Assembly: GCA_021413845.1 (NCBI GenBank)
Contig: JAIOPP010000020.1
Location: forward strand, 93,713-157,712
Length of the DNA: 64,000 nt
Direction: 5' to 3'
Source of the DNA: Planctomycetia bacterium
GTDB lineage: Bacteria; Planctomycetota; Planctomycetia; Pirellulales; PNKZ01
The translations under genes and the position numbers were made by a program. Positions 43,699-52,872 of this stretch are shown here, one piece after another. Under the pieces are notes generated by a model. That model ran no database searches and had not been told where the DNA came from. It saw only the letters and a program-made list of their open reading frames with translations. The number at the start of each line of letters is the position of its first letter. The first letter of the stretch is position 1.

Positions 43699-43892
43699 CT
43701 CGCCAGGAACGCTCGGGATATCTTCCGATTTTCTGCGGCTTTCGCTCCGGCGAAAATAGCTAAACCGACTGCTTCCTCTGGAGCGTCGTTGCCTGAGAAG
43801 TCGACCTAATTCAGATCGTTTGCCGAGCCCAATGCTTGGCCGCATCGATAACCGTAATTCACTCGCCGAATACCCGATAGGAAGCAGTTGAG

Positions 43893-44501
43893 ATGGGACA
43901 CTACACCGGACCGAAGGCACGTGTTAACCGACGTTTGAAGACGACGATCTACGAAAGCAACGGCGCGCGTAAGGCCGCCGATCGTCACGACGCTCCGCCG
44001 GGCATGCACACTCGTCCGTCGAAGGTTTCCGGCTACGGTCTTGCTCTCGCCGAAAAGCAAAAGGTCAAGCACTACTACGGCCTCAGCGAGCGCCAACTGC
44101 GCCGCTTGTTCGCCGAAGCCGCTCGTCGCCCGGGCAACACCGGGGAAAACTTGCTGCTCTTGTGCGAATCGCGAATCGACAACGTCGTCCGCCGCGCCGG
44201 CATGACGGTCACGCGTCCGCAAGCCCGCCAAGGGATCGGCCACGGCCACTTCCTGCTCAACGGTCGCAAGGCCGACGTCGCTTCGATTCTTTGCCTCCCC
44301 GGCGATGTGATCTACGTGAAGGGAATCGGCACGCTGCAAACTCTCTATCGCGACATCATGGCGAAGGGCTCGGAGATCACCGCTCCGTTCCTTTCGCTCG
44401 ACGCCGCAAACCTGACGATCAAGGTCGACCGCCTCCCGTTGCCCGACGAATTCAGCTGCCCGGCGAACGTGAACCTCGTCGTCGAATTCCTGTCGCGCTA
44501 A
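43893..44501 (+). CDS. rpsD: 30S ribosomal protein S4
   Basis: 202 residues, the usual length. S4 nucleates small-subunit assembly by binding the 5' domain of 16S rRNA. The N-terminus MGHYTGPKARVNRRLKTTIY and the S4 RNA-binding domain (RIDNVVRRAGMTVTRPQARQ, then GHGHFLLNGRKADVASILC) are clear. It is apart from the other ribosomal protein genes. In several bacteria S4 represses its own operon by binding a leader RNA, which makes the hairpins upstream worth testing. A strong terminator follows. Confidence 0.97.
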   Translation: MGHYTGPKARVNRRLKTTIYESNGARKAADRHDAPPGMHTRPSKVSGYGLALAEKQKVKHYYGLSERQLRRLFAEAARRPGNTGENLLLLCESRIDNVVRRAGMTVTRPQARQGIGHGHFLLNGRKADVASILCLPGDVIYVKGIGTLQTLYRDIMAKGSEITAPFLSLDAANLTIKVDRLPLPDEFSCPANVNLVVEFLSR

Positions 44502-44540
44502 GCCGCGACTTTACGATCGAACGACGCAGACGAAACACAA

Positions 44541-44574
44541 AGCTCGGGACCATTTCGGTCCCGAGCTTTTTTAT
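44541..44574 (+). terminator. rpsD terminator, shared with the convergent gene
   Basis: AGCTCGGGACC (44541-44551) pairs with GGTCCCGAGCT (44557-44567) around ATTTC and is followed by T's. The stop codon of the hydantoinase gene on the other strand lies inside the T-tract (44571-44573). The reverse strand has TTTGTGTTTCG after the stem, so it could also stop leftward transcription. Confidence 0.9.
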
Positions 44575-47500
44575 TGCGCGCGATCGTTCGTCGCCTGAGA
44601 TACCGCCACTCCCCAACCGCCGCCGCCGGGTGTTTCGACGACGAGTATGTCTCCCGGCGCGGCATGGAATTGCTCCGCTCCGGTGAGTTCCCGCATCGTG
44701 CCGCTGCGCTCGAAGAGCGTGTTGCGGCCGAGCGCCCCCGCTGAGCCGCCGTTCATTCCATAGGGGGCATAGTCGCCGCGGCGTTGCGTGAGCAGGGAGA
44801 CTTCGAGCGGTCGCAAGAATTCCAACTTGCGCACGATCCCATCTCCTCCCCGATGCAAACCCGCCCCGCCCGAACCACGGCGAATCGAGAACTCGCGGAC
44901 GCGCACCGGATAGCGAATCTCTAAGACCTCGGCATCGGTAAGCCGCGTGTTCGTCATGTGCGTATGCACGGCATCCGCGCCTGGGCCGGCCGGCGTCGCG
45001 CCATTGCCGCCGCAAACGGTTTCGTAATAGCCGAACGTGTCGTCGCCGAAGAGAGTGTTGTTCATGGTTCCTTGCGAAGCCGCGGCGAGCCCGAGCGCGC
45101 CGAGCAGCACATCGACGACGCGCTGCGAAGTTTCGACGTTTCCCCCGACCACGGCCGGACAATCCTCGGCCCGAGCCGCGGCCGTCGGGTTGAGCAAGCA
45201 CTCCGGCAAGATAATCCGCACCGGCTCGAGCACCCCTTGGTTGAGCGGAATATCTTCGTCGATCAAACAGCGCATCACGTACATCACGGCCGAAGTGACG
45301 ATCGCGCGGTTCGCGTTCAGGTTCCCATGCGATACCGGGCCGGTGCCGGTGAAGTCGATCATGGCGCCATCGCCGGCGATCGTAATCGCGGCCGCGATCG
45401 GCGTGCCGTCGTCGAGATGATCGGTGAACTCGTAGCGACCGTCGGGAATGCGCGCGAGCGCCATGCGCATCTTCCGCTCGGCGGCATCGCGAATATGTTG
45501 CATGTACGCCTCGACTACCGGGCGCGAGTGGCGTTCGATGAGTCGTTCGAGGTCGCGAGCCCCTTGCCGATCGGCGGCCGTCTGCGCTGCGATATCGGCC
45601 AAGTTGTCGGCCGGATGGCGCGTAGGGAAAGGGCCCGACGTAAGCAACGCGCGCAATTCGTCGAACCGTGAACGCCCGGCATCGACGAGCTTGAAGTTGC
45701 GAATCAGCACTCCCTCTTCGGCCAAGTTCTTCGAGAACGGGGGCATCGAGCCGGGCCGAATCCCACCGATCTCGGCATGATGGGCGCGGCTCGCCGTGAA
45801 GAATAGAAGCTCTTCGGTCGCGACGTCGTGGACCGGCGTAACGACGGTTACATCGGGCAAGTGCGAGCCGCCGCGATAGGGGTCGTTCGTCACGAAGACA
45901 TCGCCCGGCCGCATGTCGGGATTATCGGCGAGGATGGCGCGAACCGTTTCTCCCATCGCTCCGAGATGTACCGGAATATGCGGCGCGTTGACGACTAGCT
46001 CGCCCCGGCTAGTGAACAACGCGCAACTGAAATCGAGCCGCTCCTTCACGTTCACGCTGCTCGACGTGTTGCGCAGCGTGATCCCCATCTGTTCGGCAAT
46101 GGCGGCGAACTGGTTATTGAAGATCTCGAGCATCACCGGATCGGCAGCCGTCGACTGCTGCGCACGACGACTCTTGGAAGATGAATCCTCAACGTCCGTA
46201 AGCAACAACTCGCCGCGCGCCAGCATCTCGGCGCTCCAACCGGGATCGAGAATCGTCGTCGCCGACCGTTCGCAAACGATCGCAGGCCCCTGCAGCCGAT
46301 CGCCGGGGCGAAGCGCCGTGCGCTCGAACACTTGCGTCGATTGAGCACCGCCGTCGAAATAGGCCGTGACCGTTCGCTCGCACTCCGGCTCGCGCACATG
46401 CATCGGTTGCGGTGCGGGATCGTAATCGACGGTTCGGCCGATCACTTCGACTCGGGCTGCGACGACCTCCAGCGCGCGGCCGGAATGGCGATAGCCGTAG
46501 AGCCGCTGATGCTCGCGCTCGTAATTCGCAGCAAGCGTTTGCGAATCGTCGCCGGCGGAAAGCTCGATCGTCAGCGCCGCGTCGACGCCCCGATAACGCA
46601 GGTCGACGAGCGTATGGATTTCCACGCGCTCGGGCGCGACTCCTTCGTCGCATACTTCGCGGCGTGCCTCGGCGGTCAAACGCTCGAAGATAGCGCGCAA
46701 CTCCTCGACCGCGGCAGCGGAACAGGAGCGGTAAACTCCCTCGACCCGATGCCGCACCACGTCGGCGAGCCCGATGCCGTAGGCGCTGAGCAGGCCGGCG
46801 TCGGGGTGGCTGAGCACTTGCCGCATGCCGAGCTCGCGCGCAACCGCGCAGGCATGCTGCCCGGCCGCTCCGCCGAAGGCGACGAGCACGTAGTCGCGCG
46901 GATCGCACCCCTTAGCGACGCTCACCGCTTGAATCGCCTTCACCATGTTGGCGTTCGCGACGCGTAAAAAACCTGCGCAAAGCTCGCTCGGGTCGTAACG
47001 TTTGCCGATCGCACCGGCCACGGCGTCGATCAGCTCGCTCAAGCGCCGCTCGACCGCCGCATGGTCGAGCGGAAACGGAAACCGTTCGGGCAGGATCTTG
47101 CCCAAATAAAAGTTGAGATCGGTCACGCAAAGCGGACCACCCCGACCGTAACAAGCCGGGCCCGGATCCGCGCCACCGCTATCGGGTCCGACGACGAGCT
47201 TCACTCCATCGAACCAGCAGACCGAGCCGCCGCCGGCGGCGACCGTATGCACTGCGGTCATCGGTGCGACGATGCGCACGCCGGCCTTTTCCGTTTCATA
47301 TTCCATCTCGAAGCGGCCGCCGTCTCGATTGTCGAAGCGGGCGACGTCGGTACTCGTCCCTCCCATGTCGAAGCCGATGGCGCGCGAGAAACCGGCGGTC
47401 TGCGCGGCGCGGGCCATGCCGACGACGCCGCCGGCGGGGCCGGAAAGGATGCTGTCTTTGCCGACGAATTGCTCCGCCGCCACGAGCCCACCCGCCGACG

Positions 47501-48428
47501 TCATGATGCGTAGTTGCCCGCTGCCGAGCGCACCGCGAAGACCGCGCACGTAGTCGCGTAACACCGGATTGAGATAGGCATCGACGACGGTCGTGTCGCC
47601 GCGCGCGACGATCTTCGCCAACGGCGCGACCTGATGCGAAAGGCTCACTTCCGTAAAGCCGACCTCGGCGGCGATCCGGCCGATCAGCTCTTCATGCGCT
47701 CCGAAACGATAGGCATGTAGCAGGCAGACGGCGAGCGATTCGACGCCTCGTTCGCGCAGCAGCGAAAGATCGCGGTGAACGGCAGCTTCGTCGGGCACGA
47801 GCAGCACGATACCATCGGCGGCTACCCGCTCGTCGACTTCCATCACGTCCGCATACAACGGCTCCGGCTTGACGACCCGTAGGTCGAACAAGCGCGGACG
47901 ATTCTGATAGCCGATGCGAAGTACATCGCCGAAGCCGCGCGTCGTGACGAACGCCGTGCGCGCGCCGCGTCGCGTTAGCAAGGCGTTGGTGCCGCGCGTC
48001 GTGCCGAGACGAACCGCGCTCGGCGGGATCGGGTCCGCGAGCCGAAGGCCGAGCAGATACCGCACCGCGACCACGACGGATTCTTCGCCGGAGCTGAGTT
48101 CGTAGCCCCGGCCGACGCAATTCACTTCGAGAGGCCGGTCGAATGTAAAAGTCGCCGTCGCTCGATCGAACGAGTCGATGGTCCGCTCGTCGACGACAGT
48201 GCCGAAGTCGTCGAGTAAGCGGAACCGATATCCGTCCCAGAATCTCTCGGGATCGGCGGCGCGAGCCGGATCGACGATCGTTCGGTCGCCGGCTTCGGCA
48301 ACGACTCCTTTCGTGATGCCCGAGGAAAGGAGCTTATGACGCCGCAGACTGCCGTCGTACCCGAGAGCGAAGCAATCGGTGAAGGTGCCGCCGACGTCGA
48401 ACCATAGTTCGCGAAAAGAATCGGTCAC
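44571..48428 (-). CDS. fused hydantoinase/5-oxoprolinase (HyuA-HyuB)
   Basis: 1285 residues from the GTG at 48428, which overlaps the previous stop in GTGA. Residues 1 to about 720 are HyuA: WFDVGGTFTDCFALGYDG, GFDMGGTSTDVARFDN and GPDSGGADPGPACYGRGG, an actin-like ATPase fold. From about 735 comes HyuB: LEIFNNQFAAIAEQMGITLR, NAPHIPVHLGAMGETVRAIL and DVFVTNDPYRGGSHLPD. The order and total length match single-chain 5-oxoprolinases, which open 5-oxoproline to glutamate with ATP. Hydantoin or acetophenone-type substrates are also possible. It is cotranscribed with a PQQ-propeller gene. Confidence 0.93.
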   Translation of the reverse strand: MTDSFRELWFDVGGTFTDCFALGYDGSLRRHKLLSSGITKGVVAEAGDRTIVDPARAADPERFWDGYRFRLLDDFGTVVDERTIDSFDRATATFTFDRPLEVNCVGRGYELSSGEESVVVAVRYLLGLRLADPIPPSAVRLGTTRGTNALLTRRGARTAFVTTRGFGDVLRIGYQNRPRLFDLRVVKPEPLYADVMEVDERVAADGIVLLVPDEAAVHRDLSLLRERGVESLAVCLLHAYRFGAHEELIGRIAAEVGFTEVSLSHQVAPLAKIVARGDTTVVDAYLNPVLRDYVRGLRGALGSGQLRIMTSAGGLVAAEQFVGKDSILSGPAGGVVGMARAAQTAGFSRAIGFDMGGTSTDVARFDNRDGGRFEMEYETEKAGVRIVAPMTAVHTVAAGGGSVCWFDGVKLVVGPDSGGADPGPACYGRGGPLCVTDLNFYLGKILPERFPFPLDHAAVERRLSELIDAVAGAIGKRYDPSELCAGFLRVANANMVKAIQAVSVAKGCDPRDYVLVAFGGAAGQHACAVARELGMRQVLSHPDAGLLSAYGIGLADVVRHRVEGVYRSCSAAAVEELRAIFERLTAEARREVCDEGVAPERVEIHTLVDLRYRGVDAALTIELSAGDDSQTLAANYEREHQRLYGYRHSGRALEVVAARVEVIGRTVDYDPAPQPMHVREPECERTVTAYFDGGAQSTQVFERTALRPGDRLQGPAIVCERSATTILDPGWSAEMLARGELLLTDVEDSSSKSRRAQQSTAADPVMLEIFNNQFAAIAEQMGITLRNTSSSVNVKERLDFSCALFTSRGELVVNAPHIPVHLGAMGETVRAILADNPDMRPGDVFVTNDPYRGGSHLPDVTVVTPVHDVATEELLFFTASRAHHAEIGGIRPGSMPPFSKNLAEEGVLIRNFKLVDAGRSRFDELRALLTSGPFPTRHPADNLADIAAQTAADRQGARDLERLIERHSRPVVEAYMQHIRDAAERKMRMALARIPDGRYEFTDHLDDGTPIAAAITIAGDGAMIDFTGTGPVSHGNLNANRAIVTSAVMYVMRCLIDEDIPLNQGVLEPVRIILPECLLNPTAAARAEDCPAVVGGNVETSQRVVDVLLGALGLAAASQGTMNNTLFGDDTFGYYETVCGGNGATPAGPGADAVHTHMTNTRLTDAEVLEIRYPVRVREFSIRRGSGGAGLHRGGDGIVRKLEFLRPLEVSLLTQRRGDYAPYGMNGGSAGALGRNTLFERSGTMRELTGAEQFHAAPGDILVVETPGGGGWGVAVSQATNDRAQ

Positions 48429-49696
48429 TTCTTTTTCGGGCCGAGACAAAACAGTTGCGATTCGGTGCGCAAGTAAAGTTTGTGATCGGCGACGGCCGGC
48501 GTGCTGTGGCACGTTTCACCGAGTGCGACTTCGGCGAGCTTTTCGAACTTTTCGGTTGCCGAAAGGACGATGATCGTGCCGTCGGCCGACGCACAATAAA
48601 GCCGATCGCCGATGCACACCGGCGAGCCGTACACATTGCCGCCGATCCGTTCGCGCCAGATTTTTTCACCGGTCGCAGCGTTCAAACAACTGACGATTCC
48701 CTTATCGCTCCAGATGAACAACAAGTTTCCCTTGCCGAGCAAGGTCGGAACGTAAGCCGCTTGATCGGCGACTTTGTAGACCACCTCCGGCTTAGGGCCC
48801 GGGCGAACCGCAACGACGTAGTTGCCGCCGCCGCCGGAGCCGCAACTGCCGAACACGAGGCCGGCAGCCATGACCGGCGAGCTGACGCTCCGCTTATCGA
48901 GCACGGAAATTTCCCAATTCACTTTGCCGGTCTTCGGGTCGACGCCGCCGAGGCCATGGGCTTGGCTATTGACGAGCAGCTCGGTGCCGCCGCCGGGAAG
49001 CTCGCGCAAGACCGGAGTCGAATAGGTGACGGTCGCGCTCTTGCGCGGCGTCTGCCAGATCGTTCGTCCGTCTTTGCAGGAGACGGCGTGCAAAAAGCTG
49101 ACGCCGGAATCTCCGCCGCCGTCCCCTTTTACTTTCGACGAGTCGTCTTGCTCGTTCACCAACACGACCATATCGCCGACCACGATCGGGCTGTTGCCTG
49201 CGCTGTGCTGGCTCACGAACGGCCCGAGGTCGAGCTTCCAGGCGTCGGTGCCGTCGTGGTTCAAAGCAAAGAGCGTCAACTCTTCCGGAATCGACCACGA
49301 GAAGTAGACGTGATCTTTGTCGACCGCCGCGGTAGGCGAAGCGAAGCTATTGAGATTGTGCTTCTTGTGCACTTGGTAATCGAACCGGCGCTCCCAAAGT
49401 ATTTTGCCGTCGATGGCGCTGATGCACATCGCGATGCGCTGCGCGGGTTGTTCCAGCGCGCTCGTCAAAAAGACTTTGTCGCCCCAAATCACGGGCGAGG
49501 AATGTCCCGAGCCGGGAAGCTTCGCTTTCCACAAATAATCGGCATCGGTCCACGAGGTCGGAATCGAAGTGTCGTCGCTGATGCCGGTGCCGTTCGGGCC
49601 GCGAAAACGAGTCCACTCCTCGGCCGATATCGATGCGGCCGAAGAAATCAGAAGCAAGCCCGACAGCAGGGAAGACAAAGCGGCGAGAAAACGCAT
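48425..49696 (-). CDS. secreted PQQ-like beta-propeller protein
   Basis: 423 residues. A signal peptide (about 1-24) is followed by EEWTRFRGPNGTGISDDTSI, the start typical of planctomycete PQQ-propeller proteins, and seven or eight blades with W-x-x-x-L/V and G-K-x-x-W motifs (ISAIDGKILWERRFD, NAATGEKIWRERI, VSCKDGRTIWQTP). The cysteines and cofactor-binding residues of quinoprotein dehydrogenases are not evident, so the propeller is probably structural or binds partners, as BamB does. The stop codon overlaps the hydantoinase start. Confidence 0.88.
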   Translation of the reverse strand: MRFLAALSSLLSGLLLISSAASISAEEWTRFRGPNGTGISDDTSIPTSWTDADYLWKAKLPGSGHSSPVIWGDKVFLTSALEQPAQRIAMCISAIDGKILWERRFDYQVHKKHNLNSFASPTAAVDKDHVYFSWSIPEELTLFALNHDGTDAWKLDLGPFVSQHSAGNSPIVVGDMVVLVNEQDDSSKVKGDGGGDSGVSFLHAVSCKDGRTIWQTPRKSATVTYSTPVLRELPGGGTELLVNSQAHGLGGVDPKTGKVNWEISVLDKRSVSSPVMAAGLVFGSCGSGGGGNYVVAVRPGPKPEVVYKVADQAAYVPTLLGKGNLLFIWSDKGIVSCLNAATGEKIWRERIGGNVYGSPVCIGDRLYCASADGTIIVLSATEKFEKLAEVALGETCHSTPAVADHKLYLRTESQLFCLGPKKK

Positions 49697-49813
49697 AGGT
49701 GGGAGTCCGGTAAGGAGGACTATAAAAGGCAGGAGAGCGTACGCGGAGCCCTCTCATGGTAGCTTGCCGCCGGCCGGGCGTAAAGAAAACGGCTGCCTGC
49801 GAACTTCCGCCGG

Positions 49814-51655
49814 CTATCGTTCGATACCGTATTGTTCCAGCTTGCGGTAAAGCGTGGCTCGGCCGATTCCGAGAATCTTGGCCGCTTCGGGCACGTTTCC
49901 TTGCGTGCGCTTGAGCGCTTCGAGGATCAGCTTCCGTTCCCACACTTCGAGCTCCAGCGTTTCCAATTCATCGACGCCGACGTCGTGCAGCATCAAGTCG
50001 TTCGGCTCGATCTTCGGGCCGGTCGCCATCACGACCGCGCTATCGATCGTGTTGCGAAGTTGCCGCACGTTGCCCGGCCAGGCATACGCGATGAGCTTGC
50101 TGCGCGCGGCATCGGAGAGCGAGAGCGTCGGCCGGCCGTGAACCAAGCCGAACAGCTCGACGAAGTGATCGATCAACCGGCCGATATCTTCCCCCCGATC
50201 GCGAAGCGGCGGCAGATAGAGCTCGAAAACATTGAGTCGGTAATACAGATCTTCGCGAAACTTTCGCTCGCGCGCCAGTTTCGAGAGATCGCGATTCGTC
50301 GCCGCGATCACGCGCACGTCGACCTGCACTTCTTGCGTCGCGCCGACCGGCAGAAACGGATGCCCTTCGAGAATGCGCAGCAGCTTCGCTTGCCCGGCCG
50401 AGGTGAGCTCGCCGATTTCATCGAGGAACAAGGTTCCCATGTCGGCTTGTTTGAAGAGGCCGTTGTGGTCGCGATCGGCCCCGGTGAATGCGCCGGCGCG
50501 GTGCCCGAAGAGTTGGCTTTCGATCAAGTCGGCGGGAATCGCGGCGCAATTGATCGACAACATCGGTCGGTTCGCGCGGGTGCTGAGCTTATGCACCGCT
50601 TTGGCGACGAGCTCTTTGCCGCTGCCGCTTTCGCCGCGAATCAGGACGCAGCCCCCGGCGCCGGCGATGCGGGAGATCTTCCCCTTCAACTCCAGCATCG
50701 GCGCGCTCTCGCCGATCAGTTCGTCGAACACGCCCGAGGTTTGCTTCAAACGCTCGTAGCTCGTCGCCAGAGTTTCTTCTTGCAAGGCGCGAGCTAGGGC
50801 CGAAGCCGCGATGTTGGCGGCCGAAACGGCGAAGTCGAAATGCGATTGGCGAAACCGACCGTTTTCGAGATAGAGATGAAATGCCCCGAGCACCTTTTTC
50901 TCGCGCACCAGCGGAATGCATTGCGCATCGGAGTAGTGGGCCGTGGCTTTCTCGACTTCGGCGTTCTTTTGATTTGCGATCCAAACCGCGTGCCCTTCGT
51001 CGCAGACGAGCCGCATCAACTCTTCGCTCAACTCGACCTTCTGCTGCGCGTATTCCGGCAACACGATCTTCGATTTCAAATGGCGATCGTCGCTCACGGA
51101 AAGAAACCCGACGACCGAAGCCTGCGTTCGCGCGAGGACGAGCTCGAGCGCCATCTTGAGGCAAACTTGCGGATCGGAACAACCAAGCAACTTGATGCTG
51201 AGCTGATGGAGCAGCAGCAGATCTTTCGTCTGCTCCAACGTCTGTACGCTGGTAAGCTCCGGCGCCTCGGGCTCGAAGCTTCCCATCTTGAAGCGAGCCA
51301 CGATCGATTGCGTGATGCCGATGTTCGGATCGCCGGGCAAGGTCGGCCGCATCCGGCTTTGATGAAACTTAAACTCCGTCGAACCGACCTTGAGATAATG
51401 CCCTTCCGCCAGCACCGAGTCGTCGATCTTCTGATCGTTGACGTAGGTGCCGTTGCGACTTTCCATGTCGCGCACCTGCCAACGCCCGCCGACGTTGCGC
51501 AGCACGGCATGCACGCGCGAGCAAAGGGGATCGTTCAGTTGGATCGTGCATTCCGTACCGCGCCCGATCGTGGTCTCGGAGTCGGGATCGAGCATGAAGT
51601 TGGTGCCGACGTCGCGGCCGAGCGACACGGTAAGGTAACTGTAAACGACGGCCAT
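49814..51655 (-). CDS. FHA-GAF-AAA+-Fis sigma-54-dependent activator
   Basis: 613 residues in four parts. An FHA domain is at about 25-100, with IGRGTECTIQLNDPLCSRVH and SRNGTYVND, and should bind phosphothreonine. A GAF-like region at about 145-290 may sense a small molecule. The AAA+ domain at about 320-555 has Walker A GESGSGKE, a canonical GAFTGA loop and GTLFLDEIGE. A Fis helix-turn-helix forms the end (AAKILGIGRATLYRKLEQ). It has no receiver domain, so activation probably comes from a Ser/Thr kinase signal through the FHA domain. Its targets are unknown. It is divergent from cbiX. Confidence 0.92.
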   Translation of the reverse strand: MAVVYSYLTVSLGRDVGTNFMLDPDSETTIGRGTECTIQLNDPLCSRVHAVLRNVGGRWQVRDMESRNGTYVNDQKIDDSVLAEGHYLKVGSTEFKFHQSRMRPTLPGDPNIGITQSIVARFKMGSFEPEAPELTSVQTLEQTKDLLLLHQLSIKLLGCSDPQVCLKMALELVLARTQASVVGFLSVSDDRHLKSKIVLPEYAQQKVELSEELMRLVCDEGHAVWIANQKNAEVEKATAHYSDAQCIPLVREKKVLGAFHLYLENGRFRQSHFDFAVSAANIAASALARALQEETLATSYERLKQTSGVFDELIGESAPMLELKGKISRIAGAGGCVLIRGESGSGKELVAKAVHKLSTRANRPMLSINCAAIPADLIESQLFGHRAGAFTGADRDHNGLFKQADMGTLFLDEIGELTSAGQAKLLRILEGHPFLPVGATQEVQVDVRVIAATNRDLSKLARERKFREDLYYRLNVFELYLPPLRDRGEDIGRLIDHFVELFGLVHGRPTLSLSDAARSKLIAYAWPGNVRQLRNTIDSAVVMATGPKIEPNDLMLHDVGVDELETLELEVWERKLILEALKRTQGNVPEAAKILGIGRATLYRKLEQYGIER

Positions 51656-51814
51656 AGGCGAAGCGGCTTTCGGCGATGCTTAACTAAGGAAGAGGGCTCG
51701 GCGCCGGAAGTCTTACGGGTAACAACTCAAACACGAATAGTAAGATCGCGAATCGGGAAGGCACGAATCGGTTTTCAGGGATGCCAGCGACTCGGAGTTG
51801 CTTAGAATATCGTT

Positions 51815-52669
51815 ATGAACGGGATCAACGACAAGCCCCAGACGCTCCTCGACGCCGCGAATTCGTCGTCCGACACCCATTCTTCGCGAGGCCTGCTGGT
51901 CGTCGGGCACGGCACGCGCGATCCGGCGGGCATCGCCGAGTTCCTGGCCGTGTCGCAACGGATCGCCGTGGCGGTCGCACCGCTGAAGGTCGAGGCGTCG
52001 TTCTTGGAACTGGCCGACCCCACGATCGACGCCGGAATCGCTCGGCTCGCAGCCGCCGGAGTTCGCGAGCTCACGGTCGCGCCGCTGATCTTGTTCGCCG
52101 CAGGGCATGCTAAGCAGGACATACCCCGAGCGGTCGCCCAGGCCGTGGCGCGGCATTCGGGCATGGCCGTGCGTCAGTTGCCGCATCTCGGTTGCCACGC
52201 CGAACTCCTCGCGCTCTCCGAGCGTCGCTTTCGCGAGGCCTGTGCAGCGAGAGACGCTTCCGGTTCGCCGCCGAATGTCGTTTGGCCGCATGAAACCCTG
52301 CTGCTCATGGTCGGCCGAGGAAGCCACGATCCTGAGGCGACGGCCGAGATGCATCGTTTCGCGAACCTGCGCCTGCAAGCTTCCCACTGCGGCCGGCTCG
52401 AGGTCGCCTTCACGGCGATGGCCGAGCCGGGCCTCGACGAAGCGCTCGAAAACGCGGCCCGGCTCCCTTATCACCGAGTGGTCGTGCAGCCGCATTTGCT
52501 CTTCGCCGGAGTGCTGCTCGAACGGGTTCGCGAGCAGGTCGCCGAGGCGGCTCGCAGGTTTCCCGATCGGCAATGGGTCACGACAGGACATTTAGGACCG
52601 GAGCCGGAAGTAGTGAATGCCGTTGCGGCGAGTCTCTTTTCGTCGCCGGCTGCCGGCACGTGCGATTGA
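51815..52669 (+). CDS. cbiX: sirohydrochlorin chelatase CbiX, two-domain form
   Basis: 284 residues with two homologous halves. The first has LLVVGHGTRDPAGIAEFLAV (about residues 27-46) and LILFAAGHAKQDIP; the second has LLMVGRGSHDPEATAEMHRF and VVVQPHLLFAGVLLERVREQ. The metal-inserting His residues appear in GHGTRDP and AAGHAKQD. It should insert cobalt or iron into sirohydrochlorin for B12 or siroheme. The N-terminal 24 residues are polar and may not be part of the protein. There is no B12 riboswitch upstream. Confidence 0.9.
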   Translation: MNGINDKPQTLLDAANSSSDTHSSRGLLVVGHGTRDPAGIAEFLAVSQRIAVAVAPLKVEASFLELADPTIDAGIARLAAAGVRELTVAPLILFAAGHAKQDIPRAVAQAVARHSGMAVRQLPHLGCHAELLALSERRFREACAARDASGSPPNVVWPHETLLLMVGRGSHDPEATAEMHRFANLRLQASHCGRLEVAFTAMAEPGLDEALENAARLPYHRVVVQPHLLFAGVLLERVREQVAEAARRFPDRQWVTTGHLGPEPEVVNAVAASLFSSPAAGTCD

Positions 52670-52872
52670 GCGGAGCAAGGCGAAAACCGCGGCCGGCGAT
52701 TTCAAGATGAATGTTCTGACACACTTGTTATCGGGCTGATCTTGCATCCATCCGGCCTGCGGGATAGCATTCGAGAACGTAGACGACTACCAACTAAGTC
52801 GTTCGGATTTAGGAACTTATGCACGGCCGTGCATCTCAGCCGTGTGCCCGCATCGAGATCAAGGAATCGTTC

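Larger units (their letters stand above)
43354..43892. other. rpsD upstream region with repeats and hairpins
   Basis: 539 bp between the MFS gene and rpsD. It contains a 16-bp tandem repeat (43369-43400), two TTGACT words (43404, 43448), and at least three hairpins between 43505 and 43698. All three forward frames are partly open but have no coding character. I read it as an rpsD leader plus the end of the MFS transcript. Confidence 0.5.

Noticed and set aside
43519..43809. Three overlapping forward frames in the rpsD leader
   Set aside because: No start signal or consistent protein pattern; open in all frames because stop codons are scarce locally.
51656..51814. Cobalamin riboswitch before cbiX
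   Set aside because: The B12-box consensus is missing; a GATGCCAGCGACTCGG stretch only faintly recalls it.
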